Source: Alphaproteobacteria bacterium CG_4_10_14_0_8_um_filter_53_9 (lineage in GTDB: Bacteria; Pseudomonadota; Alphaproteobacteria; UBA2136; UBA6156). From it: a DNA stretch of 37,475 bases. The position numbers were made by a program, and so were the translations under genes. The stretch is from positions 1-37,475 of the forward strand of contig PFND01000084.1 of the NCBI GenBank assembly GCA_002791805.1, written 5' to 3'. Shown here piece by piece: positions 9,460-17,151 of the stretch (positions are counted from its first letter, which is position 1; each line of letters starts with the position of its first letter). Under the pieces are notes generated by a model. That model was not told where the DNA came from. It ran no database searches and worked only from the letters and a program-made list of their open reading frames with translations.

Positions 9460-10002
9460 ATGAGATTAGAAACCAATCGCCTTCTTTTAATGAGTACCCA
9501 GTTTACAGATGCGAACGATATTTTTATGGGCGTAAAAGAATCGGTTAATGAGTTAAGCACATGGTTTCCATGGGCTATACAATCTTATAATTTAAGACAG
9601 GCACAAGAGTTTATTGCTGAAGCTATAAAAAAATCTCAAAATCAGGAAGCATTCGTTTACACGGTTAAAAGCCGGAGCAGCGGTAAATTTATGGGTATAG
9701 TAGAACTCAAGCATGTGCCGGATGTTTATGGTCGCAAAGTTCCTATGTTTGAAGTTGGCGCCTGGATAAGAAATAGCGAGGCCGGTCAGGGGTATGGTGC
9801 AGAAGCGTTAAAAAAACTTATCGAGCATGCAGATCAAACCTTAAAAGCTAAAAGAGTCTTTGCAGAAACAGCGGCAAGTAACAGCGCCTCTATCAAAATG
9901 ATGCAAGAAGCTGGCCTCACAAAAGAAGCCGAATTAAAACATAACCGTGTTTTGCCAGATGGCAGTCTGGAAAATACAGTTATTTGGTCATGGGTTAAAT
10001 AA
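9460..10002 (+). CDS. GNAT family N-acetyltransferase (RimJ/RimL-like)
   Basis: MRLETNRLLLMSTQFTDANDIF...FEVGAWIRNSEAGQGYGAEALKKLIEHA...ETAASNSASIKMMQEAGL. Confidence 0.88.
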   Translation: MRLETNRLLLMSTQFTDANDIFMGVKESVNELSTWFPWAIQSYNLRQAQEFIAEAIKKSQNQEAFVYTVKSRSSGKFMGIVELKHVPDVYGRKVPMFEVGAWIRNSEAGQGYGAEALKKLIEHADQTLKAKRVFAETAASNSASIKMMQEAGLTKEAELKHNRVLPDGSLENTVIWSWVK

Positions 10003-10007
10003 TAGGG

Positions 10008-10490
10008 CTATTTAAAAGAGGCAGCCCATAATAAAGAAGATGTCTCCATCCAACCTTTAAGCCCCTGGGTTTCAACTTTGCACATATTGGCTTTCGTATC
10101 GCAATCAACCAAGTCAACAATAACGCCAGGGCTAAGTTTAGCAACAATGTCAGAAGAGGTATCTTTCCTCCGTAAGAGCAAAGAAGGCTTGTCACCTAAA
10201 ACAAAACTGGTGCGGGCAAGGCTTACAAGGCCCAGATAAACCCAGCCTTCCTCGCCTTCAACATCTTTAATTTTGTAATAATTATCAAATTTAGCAAGGA
10301 GTTGAACAGGATATCCCGCCCGTTGATAAATCCATAAAATAGGATATTGATTTCCCGGACCGCTCCGAACATTAACTTCAGCACGCTTCAAACTTGCATA
10401 GCGTGGGTATCCCTGTTGGGGTTGTGCCCAACAAGAGAAAGCCCCCAAAATAAGAGCAGAACAAAGACCGGAGAAAACCAAAAAACGCAT
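10008..10490 (-). CDS. secreted bacterial SH3-domain protein
   Basis: signal peptide; ASLKRAEVNVRSGPGNQYPILWIYQRAGYPVQLLAKFDNYYKIKDVEGEEGWVYLGLVS. Confidence 0.82.
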   Translation of the reverse strand: MRFLVFSGLCSALILGAFSCWAQPQQGYPRYASLKRAEVNVRSGPGNQYPILWIYQRAGYPVQLLAKFDNYYKIKDVEGEEGWVYLGLVSLARTSFVLGDKPSLLLRRKDTSSDIVAKLSPGVIVDLVDCDTKANMCKVETQGLKGWMETSSLLWAASFK

Positions 10491-10499
10491 GCAAAAACT

Positions 10500-12032
10500 C
10501 TAAATCGAAACCCCGCGATATGCCAAGGCTTCCGCTAAATGAGCGCGCTTAATATGTTCCTCTTGTGCCAAATCGGCAATAGTACGCGCCACGCGGATAA
10601 TACGGTGATAAGCTCTGCCAGAAAGTCCAAAGCGCTCAGCCGCCTGGGTAAGTAAAGCTTGGCCCTCAGCATCCAGAGGACAAAAATCATCAAGAGCCTT
10701 TCCATGCATCTCACCATTGCAGGTAAGGTCGGTTTTCGTAAAACGCTGTGTTTGGAGGGCTCGGGCTGCGGCAATCCGCACAGCAACATCTTTCGTACCC
10801 TCTTTGGCAGGGGGCAGGGCAAGGTCAGAGGGCTTAACAGCAGGCACCGTAAGCCGTACATCAAATCGGTCAAGTAAAGGGCCAGAAATACGGTTTTGAT
10901 ACGTCTCTGCGCACTTGGGTTGGGCCGAGCATCCTTTGGTGCGGTCACCAAGGTAGCCGCAAGGGCAGGGGTTCATAGCCGCCACCAGCATAAAGCGGGC
11001 AGGGTAAGTAATATGAGCATTCGCCCGAGAAATGGTAATACTTCCTGTTTCCAAAGGCTGGCGTAACGTCTCTAAAACCTGACGAGGAAATTCAGGTAAT
11101 TCATCTAAAAACAAAACACCCCGGTGAGAGAGAGACATTTCACCGGGCCGGGCCTTAAGTCCTCCTCCCGTAAGCGCAGTAGGAGAGGCGCTATGGTGAG
11201 GGTCTCTAAAAGGACGAGACGTAAGCAATCCTTGGCTATGAAGCTCAGCAGAAGACATGCCCGCCACACTGTGGATCATGCTTACTTCCAAAGCTTCTTT
11301 AGGGGTAAGGGGGGGCAAAAGGGCAGGTAAACGCGCCGCCAGCATAGATTTTCCCGAGCCTGGGGGTCCAGAAAGAAGCATGTGGTGCCCTCCCGCTGCT
11401 GCAACTTCAGCGGCACGCTTGGCACTTTCCTGGCCACGAATATCTCGTAAATCAAAAGGGCTGTTGGTTGTAGAGGCAGCACGCGCCACCGGAGATGTCG
11501 CCGTAAGCAAGGTGTGGTTGCGCAGGTGGTGGATAAGATCCGTAAGCTTGGACAGGCCATAAACGCCCATGGCACCGTCTTGGCTGGCCCATGCAGCCTC
11601 AGGGGCGTTGGCTTCTGGTAAAATAAGGGCCTGCATATTCATGCCTGCTGCCGCAATGGCCGCAGGCAAGGCGCCTGTTAAAGGTTGGGTGGCGCCATCA
11701 AGGCCAAGCTCTCCCATTAAAAGCATGCCTTGAGCACTATCAGAAGGGACAACGCCCATAGCCAGCAAAAGGGCAGTGGCAATGGGCAGGTCGTAATGAG
11801 ATCCGTCTTTATGCTGGTCAGCAGGGGCAAGGTTGACCGTAATGCGCTCGGCAGGCAAGGCTAACCCCAAAGCATGAAAAGCCGCCCGCACACGGTCCCG
11901 AGATTCTTTAATCGCGTTGGAAGGAAGACCCACAATGGTCATCATCGGCTGGCCAGAGGCAATATGGGCCTGAACCGTAACGGGAATGGCATCAAGTCCC
12001 CGTAGGGCCAGAGTCTGAACGGTGGCAAGCAT
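10500..12032 (-). CDS. comM: YifB/ComM family Mg-chelatase-like AAA ATPase
   Basis: LATVQTLALRGLDAIPVTVQAHIASGQPMMTIVGLPSNAIKESRDRVRAA...LLSGPPGSGKSMLAARLPALLPP; the longest ORF runs to 12074 but family proteins start near MLATVQ. Confidence 0.92.
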   Translation of the reverse strand: MLATVQTLALRGLDAIPVTVQAHIASGQPMMTIVGLPSNAIKESRDRVRAAFHALGLALPAERITVNLAPADQHKDGSHYDLPIATALLLAMGVVPSDSAQGMLLMGELGLDGATQPLTGALPAAIAAAGMNMQALILPEANAPEAAWASQDGAMGVYGLSKLTDLIHHLRNHTLLTATSPVARAASTTNSPFDLRDIRGQESAKRAAEVAAAGGHHMLLSGPPGSGKSMLAARLPALLPPLTPKEALEVSMIHSVAGMSSAELHSQGLLTSRPFRDPHHSASPTALTGGGLKARPGEMSLSHRGVLFLDELPEFPRQVLETLRQPLETGSITISRANAHITYPARFMLVAAMNPCPCGYLGDRTKGCSAQPKCAETYQNRISGPLLDRFDVRLTVPAVKPSDLALPPAKEGTKDVAVRIAAARALQTQRFTKTDLTCNGEMHGKALDDFCPLDAEGQALLTQAAERFGLSGRAYHRIIRVARTIADLAQEEHIKRAHLAEALAYRGVSI

Positions 12033-12113
12033 GGTTTTGTTTATAAAGGAGAAAGCAGGCTTAGAAAAGGACAAAAGCCGCCCATCAGTAATAAGCAGGC
12101 AGTTTTAAGGTAT

Positions 12114-12197
12114 TTAAATTAAAGAAAAAACACCAATAAGTCCTAGGTACGCTGCCGCAAGGGTGCTGATAACAATAAGCTGTTCGTAAGTCTTCAT
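12114..12197 (-). CDS. 27-aa single-span membrane peptide
   Basis: MKTYEQLIVISTLAAAYLGLIGVFSLI* read on the minus strand; GGAGGAG Shine-Dalgarno about 9 nt upstream; below the length cutoff of the ORF track. Confidence 0.55.
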   Translation of the reverse strand: MKTYEQLIVISTLAAAYLGLIGVFSLI

Positions 12198-12280
12198 AAG
12201 GTTTTACTCCTCCTGTCCCGAGGATGTATGCATACGTTATCTTATAAAGGGGAACAAGAGAAAATCAAAAATAAAAGGCA

Positions 12281-13054
12281 TTAAGGTGCCGTTAACCAAT
12301 AATCACGAGATTGAACAAGCGGCTGTGCCGTACTCAAACGGGTCGTGTAAAGCTTCAGGCGGGCGGGCACCAAAAGGCGGCCATCCAAAATATAATCATT
12401 GAGAACAAAGTGCGGGGGCTGTTTAAAGCCAAGGCTATCAGCAAGGGTTAAGTCCTCTTCCAGTTGTTGAAGGTAGAGCTCAGATTTTTCAGCAAGTAAC
12501 GTCTGCAGCTTGGGTACAGGAAGGCCTGCTTTTGTTAATATCTGCAACAGGTCTGTAGCGGTATATGTGCCGCTCCCTGCGTGGAGAGCACGCCAAAATG
12601 GCTCGGCATAACCAGCCTCAGCAGCCAGAAGAAGCAAAATACCCACCGTGGCATCCTCACGGTTCTGGGGGATAATTTTATAAACAAGGCGCAGGTTTTC
12701 AAGGTCAAGAGGGGCAAGGGCGGCATCCACCTCGGCGCGGCACGGGCCACAGGCAGGGTCAGTAAAAATTGTCAGCACCATGCCTGCCGTAGGGTTCCCA
12801 AACTGAAGGTTGTGAGAGGCAGGCGGTACGACGGCACGTAAGGGCGTAAGATTAATGGCAGAAGATGTGGCGCGGTTTTGGCTCGCTGTCGCAATTTGGC
12901 GGGCAAGGTTAGGTTCACCCCCCAGCCATCCTGCTTTATAGATAAGATTGGCACCATGCAAAGCAAACAAAACGAGCGCACCCGCCACAACCAAAGGCCA
13001 GATACGCGGCTCATGAGAAGGGGTTTGAGGAGAGTGGCGGGTAAGGCGCGCCAT
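12281..13054 (-). CDS. membrane-anchored thioredoxin-fold DsbA-family protein
   Basis: N-terminal TM anchor; LTIFTDPACGPCRAEVDAALAPLD (CxxC). Confidence 0.75.
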   Translation of the reverse strand: MARLTRHSPQTPSHEPRIWPLVVAGALVLFALHGANLIYKAGWLGGEPNLARQIATASQNRATSSAINLTPLRAVVPPASHNLQFGNPTAGMVLTIFTDPACGPCRAEVDAALAPLDLENLRLVYKIIPQNREDATVGILLLLAAEAGYAEPFWRALHAGSGTYTATDLLQILTKAGLPVPKLQTLLAEKSELYLQQLEEDLTLADSLGFKQPPHFVLNDYILDGRLLVPARLKLYTTRLSTAQPLVQSRDYWLTAP

Positions 13055-13069
13055 AAGGGTTTATATAAC

Positions 13070-13768
13070 CTATTTGTTATGCAAAAGCGGCTCAATCAAC
13101 TCGGCAAACGCGGCCTCGCTTTGGGCGCCGGAAATAGCAATGCCGTTGATAAGAAAGTACGGTGTGCCCCGTGCCCCGATCTGCGCAGCCTCCTCACTGT
13201 CGCGCTTAACAATTCCCTGTATTTTAGGAGATTTTCGGTCGGCCTGAAATTTTTTCACATCCAGCTTCAAGTCTTTGGCAATATCGGCAAAAAGTTTTTC
13301 ACCCAAAAACTCTTGGCGTTTCCAAAGCTCATCAGAGTACTCCCAGAACTTTCCCTGTTCTTTGGCAGCAAAAGCTGCGGTGGCGGCGGGTATCGCCATA
13401 GCGTGGAAGTTAAGGGGCAGGTTTTTGTAGGCCCAGCGTATTTTTCCGGGGTAACGGGCGTCCAAAGCCTTCAATGTGGCCTGGGCCTTATGGCAGAAGG
13501 GGCACTCAAAGTCAGAAAATTCAATAATGGTCACCGGTGCATCGTCAGGCCCACGGGTGGGGGTGTTGGCGTTAATAAGTGTTTTTACTTTGGCCAGTTG
13601 GGCATTTTGTTGGGCTGCAGCAATGCTTTCCATTAAAAGGTCACCATTTTTAGAAATGTATTCTTGTACAATGGCCTGAACATCAGCGCGGGTAAGGGGG
13701 GTGGCGGGGGCAGCGTGGGCCATAAAAGGGGTAAGGGTTGCGGCAGCAAGCAAGGCGGTTAAACGCAT
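13070..13768 (-). CDS. DsbA-family periplasmic thiol-disulfide oxidoreductase
   Basis: signal peptide; APVTIIEFSDFECPFCHKAQATL (CPFC), KSPKIQGIVKRDSEEAAQIGARGTPYFLING. Confidence 0.9.
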   Translation of the reverse strand: MRLTALLAAATLTPFMAHAAPATPLTRADVQAIVQEYISKNGDLLMESIAAAQQNAQLAKVKTLINANTPTRGPDDAPVTIIEFSDFECPFCHKAQATLKALDARYPGKIRWAYKNLPLNFHAMAIPAATAAFAAKEQGKFWEYSDELWKRQEFLGEKLFADIAKDLKLDVKKFQADRKSPKIQGIVKRDSEEAAQIGARGTPYFLINGIAISGAQSEAAFAELIEPLLHNK

Positions 13769-13857
13769 AGCACAGGTCTTTCTTATTTATTGCTTATAAT
13801 ATCTTTGGGCCATGGTGCCACGCAGGGGAGGCAGGGGCAAGACTCTTTAAGGCTAAA

Positions 13858-14889
13858 TCAGGTTGCAAGAGATAAAAGTGTACGCCGAAAAGTCAGCTGA
13901 GATGCAGAAGAAAGGGTGCCGCTGCGGGCTTGTAAAAGAGTATCAAGCGTAAGCTTGGGTAGCTGAGCCAAACGGCCCGCAGGGTAACGGCCGGCTTGTT
14001 GTAGAAGGGCGGCCTGGGCAGGCTTGGGCGGCGGCGGCTTAAGTTGGTAAAGGGCATCATTCGGGCTAACGCCAGAGGCAAGGGCCGTTTGCAAAGTATG
14101 CAGTTTGGCAAGGTGCCGCATGGTGAGAATAAAAGCCTGGTTAAGGTCTTCGCCTTCTTCTAAAAGCTGTTCAATCAAGGTATCGGCCAGGGCAACATCC
14201 CGGCTCCCCACCGCATCAGCAAGTCTGAAGGCGCCTCCCGCCGTGGCACCGGCAAGGCTTGCATAAACCATATCTTCTGTAATTTCGGCATCGTCTCCCG
14301 CGTAAAGAACAAGCTTTTCCATCTCTCGGGCAGCAATTTCGCGGTCAGCGCCAAGGCCGCCCAACAAGGCTTGGCGGGCACTGGGTGTTAAGGTCTTGCC
14401 AGAGGCCTGCAAGGCCGTATCCAAATATCCCGCAAGGTCACGTGCCGTATCGGCAAAAAAACGCACGGCCAGAGTACGGGGGTGTTTTTCAAGAAGAGAA
14501 ACAAGCCCATGTCGCTTTTCCAGAGATTTTGGCACAGGTAAAACAAGCGTATACCCCTCCGTGTTGCTTTCAAGCAAAGCTTTAACGGTGTCTTTAAGGG
14601 TCGTAAGCGAAGCTCCAGGTACATCGCCACCCGTAGGTAAAAGGCGCACAAGCTTATGGCTGGCGCCAAAAGACATCGTAAGGCAGGCATCTAAAAGGGT
14701 CGCCGGGTCGCTGGCAACATCGGTCAGGCTAAAACTGCATGTTGCAAAGGGGTCATCCAGCGGAACACGCGTGGCCTCCGCCACCACCGCCGCCGCCTGA
14801 CGAATAGCCCCTGCATCCTCACCCCAAAGCAATACCACAGCGGGCAGAGGAGAAAGAGACGCCGAAAGCTTGTTAGGGTAAGCAAGCAT
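13858..14889 (-). CDS. holA: DNA polymerase III subunit delta
   Basis: VVLLWGEDAGAIRQAAAVV...QALLGGLGADREIAAREMEKLVLYAG; adjacent to lptE. Confidence 0.88.
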   Translation of the reverse strand: MLAYPNKLSASLSPLPAVVLLWGEDAGAIRQAAAVVAEATRVPLDDPFATCSFSLTDVASDPATLLDACLTMSFGASHKLVRLLPTGGDVPGASLTTLKDTVKALLESNTEGYTLVLPVPKSLEKRHGLVSLLEKHPRTLAVRFFADTARDLAGYLDTALQASGKTLTPSARQALLGGLGADREIAAREMEKLVLYAGDDAEITEDMVYASLAGATAGGAFRLADAVGSRDVALADTLIEQLLEEGEDLNQAFILTMRHLAKLHTLQTALASGVSPNDALYQLKPPPPKPAQAALLQQAGRYPAGRLAQLPKLTLDTLLQARSGTLSSASQLTFRRTLLSLAT

Positions 14890-14897
14890 AAGAAAGC

Positions 14898-15407
14898 TTA
14901 GGGCGTTTCAGGGTGGTTTTTAAGGTATTGAGAGACGCGCAAAGCCACTTCCTGGGCCACATTACGGGCAGCGGTTAGGCGGGCATATCTCCGGCCAGAT
15001 TCCGTGCTAAAAGGCGTCTCTTCAACGTTATAAGCCGCCCGAGAGACCACGTCCGCGATAAGGACATCCGTTCCTGCCGCATCAGTTAAGGTAAACGTCG
15101 CGGTCAAAACAACTTCGGCACGGGCCACAGTGGCGCTTCGTTGGACAGCAAGGGTGCCTAAATCTTCAAACAAACTCACACGCAGAGAATATCCATTGGG
15201 GTCAAGAGAAGGAAAGCGTTGTTTGAGCTCACGGGAGACATCTTGGGCTGTCCGTCGTTCACCGGGGAGAATATCAGGGTTGCTGACCGTTACAGCACCC
15301 ACCATAACATGGGCCTGATGCTTAGGGGCGTAGAGAGGGGTGTAAGCGCAGGCAGAGAGAAAGACTCCCGCAGCGCCTGCCCACAAGAAGGAGGAAAAGC
15401 GTTTCAT
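14898..15407 (-). CDS. lptE: LPS-assembly lipoprotein LptE
   Basis: MKRFSSFLWAGAAGVFLSACAYTPLYAP lipobox; lies between leuS and holA; the tracked ORF extends to 15464 through an upstream hairpin, so MKRF is the likelier start. Confidence 0.82.
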   Translation of the reverse strand: MKRFSSFLWAGAAGVFLSACAYTPLYAPKHQAHVMVGAVTVSNPDILPGERRTAQDVSRELKQRFPSLDPNGYSLRVSLFEDLGTLAVQRSATVARAEVVLTATFTLTDAAGTDVLIADVVSRAAYNVEETPFSTESGRRYARLTAARNVAQEVALRVSQYLKNHPETP

Positions 15408-15436
15408 AAAACCGAGTGTGGCGGATGTTGAGGAAG

Positions 15437-15464
15437 ATGAAAAGCCCCTTAAGGGGCTTTTCAT
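15437..15464. terminator. perfect 28-bp palindromic terminator
   Basis: ATGAAAAGCCCCTTAAGGGGCTTTTCAT. Confidence 0.75.
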
Positions 15465-15480
15465 GGTAACAAGCGCTCGC

Positions 15481-16167
15481 TTATTCCGCAGCAGAAGGCG
15501 TGCTTTTCTCGGCAGGCGTTATAACGGTGTTGGTGGTCACCGTCACCTCAGATGTAGCCTGAAGGGGAGCTTCAGCCTCAGCCTCAGTAGCTTCAGCGGG
15601 CATCTCCTCTACTGAGTCAGATGGAGAAGCATCAACAGGGGCTATAGCCGGCGGCGTACTCACAGGTTTGGTTGTTTTGGGGGTACCATCGTCGTTCCAG
15701 CGGTCAGCCCAACGTTTTTCCCAGGCAGGATTGGTATAGGCCACGTAGTTGCCTGTTTCCGCATCCCAATAAAAGCTGGAGACACCCTCTAAACGAGGAT
15801 CTTCCCGCCAGGCTTTGCCGTTCTCAAGGGTCTCGGGCAGCATAAGGGCGCCAGAGGAGAGCACAACAGTGACCGTTGGCACAGCCGGCATGTTATCAGG
15901 GGAAGAGCCCCCCAGATCGCCATGATCAGAAGAGTCATCAGAAACATCAACGTCAGGCATTTCGTCATTCATCATACCAGCGGCGGCATTGTCCATGTCT
16001 TCGGCAACATCTGCGGGGGCCATAGCCGCCTCATCCAGCGCTGCTTCAGCGTCTTCAGTAAAAGCGCTGTTGGTTTCCACGTAGGTGTTTGGCAGCACCA
16101 TATCTTCGGCAAAAGCGGCCCCAAGGGTGCCGATGCTCATCAAGGTTGCAAGGCGTAAAATCGTCAT
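15481..16167 (-). CDS. secreted acidic, Ala/Glu/Asp-rich hypothetical protein
   Basis: MTILRLATLMSIGTLGAAFAEDMVLPN signal peptide with GGAGAG upstream of ATG 16167; low-complexity acidic body. Confidence 0.7.
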   Translation of the reverse strand: MTILRLATLMSIGTLGAAFAEDMVLPNTYVETNSAFTEDAEAALDEAAMAPADVAEDMDNAAAGMMNDEMPDVDVSDDSSDHGDLGGSSPDNMPAVPTVTVVLSSGALMLPETLENGKAWREDPRLEGVSSFYWDAETGNYVAYTNPAWEKRWADRWNDDGTPKTTKPVSTPPAIAPVDASPSDSVEEMPAEATEAEAEAPLQATSEVTVTTNTVITPAEKSTPSAAE

Positions 16168-16343
16168 AATAAAGCTCTCCCCATATTTTGTTTTTTTGTA
16201 GTGTAAAGCAAAGCCATCGTACGCCATCTCCACCCTCTTGGCTAGAGGCCTTGACATAAGTATACATAAGAACCATACAAGGCTTATCTAAGATTCCGTT
16301 TTTCACGTCCCCAAGGGGGGCGGCGGCAATCTGGAGGTTCTCC

Positions 16344-17102
16344 ATGAAAAATCTCATCCCTGTACATTCCGCAACCCAAAACCCCGAGGATGAGTACGAC
16401 GATTGGTTTCGTTGCGTCATCGGCGATCTGAAAACCGGTCTACACGGCCGGCTCTTGTATGCCTTATGGACCGCAAACAGGCTCGCTGGAGAAGTGCGCC
16501 TGTTTCTCCCCGTCTCTCCTTCCGAATTGAAGGGGGAAAGGTTTAATGGTCGCCCTGAATCGGTGCAGAAGCTCTGGACATGGCTGAAAGACGAAGCTTC
16601 TGACGAAGATCTGGTAAGGGTCCGTTTGGATCGTACCCAAGCGCTCGATCTGCTTTTCGGCGCCCACTATGATTGGTGGGAGGATGCAGCAGAAAAGAAG
16701 CATCCCATCAATACGAATGGGGAGGCGCTTCGGGCACGCATCTTCGCAGAAGAGGAGGGCTTTGATTGGATCATGCCCATCTCAACAGGGTATGGCCACG
16801 CAGCGCGGTGCGGCGATACCGATTTTGCCACATGCGAACCATGCGGCATTGATGTGGCTGGTTATGCGCCGGCGCCGTTCGCTCGTCTGGGCAAGCAGCG
16901 GCCAGCAATCATCGATCCTGTGCATCTCACCAGTGCGCCGTTCGCGGGCGTAGATGAGCGCCATCAATTCCATCTCTTGATACCTGCAATGTTTGTGGAG
17001 TTCAAAGGGGATGGACCTCGTTATGACGCTTTCAACGAGGCCTTGGTGGATTTGATGAAAAAGCATGGCATCACCAAAAACGTGAGGGGCGAAGCTCTGT
17101 AA
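16344..17102 (+). CDS. hypothetical protein, 252 aa
   Basis: MKNLIPVHSATQNPEDEYDDWFRCVIGDLKTGLHG...; GGAGG upstream; ends before a terminator hairpin. Confidence 0.8.
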   Translation: MKNLIPVHSATQNPEDEYDDWFRCVIGDLKTGLHGRLLYALWTANRLAGEVRLFLPVSPSELKGERFNGRPESVQKLWTWLKDEASDEDLVRVRLDRTQALDLLFGAHYDWWEDAAEKKHPINTNGEALRARIFAEEEGFDWIMPISTGYGHAARCGDTDFATCEPCGIDVAGYAPAPFARLGKQRPAIIDPVHLTSAPFAGVDERHQFHLLIPAMFVEFKGDGPRYDAFNEALVDLMKKHGITKNVRGEAL

Positions 17103-17119
17103 GCATCGCGAAAAAACAA

Positions 17120-17146
17120 AACGGCCGGGAATCCCCCGGCCGTTTC
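17120..17146. terminator. bidirectional terminator between convergent genes
   Basis: AAACGGCCGGG / CCCGGCCGTTT. Confidence 0.8.
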
Positions 17147-17151
17147 GCGTA

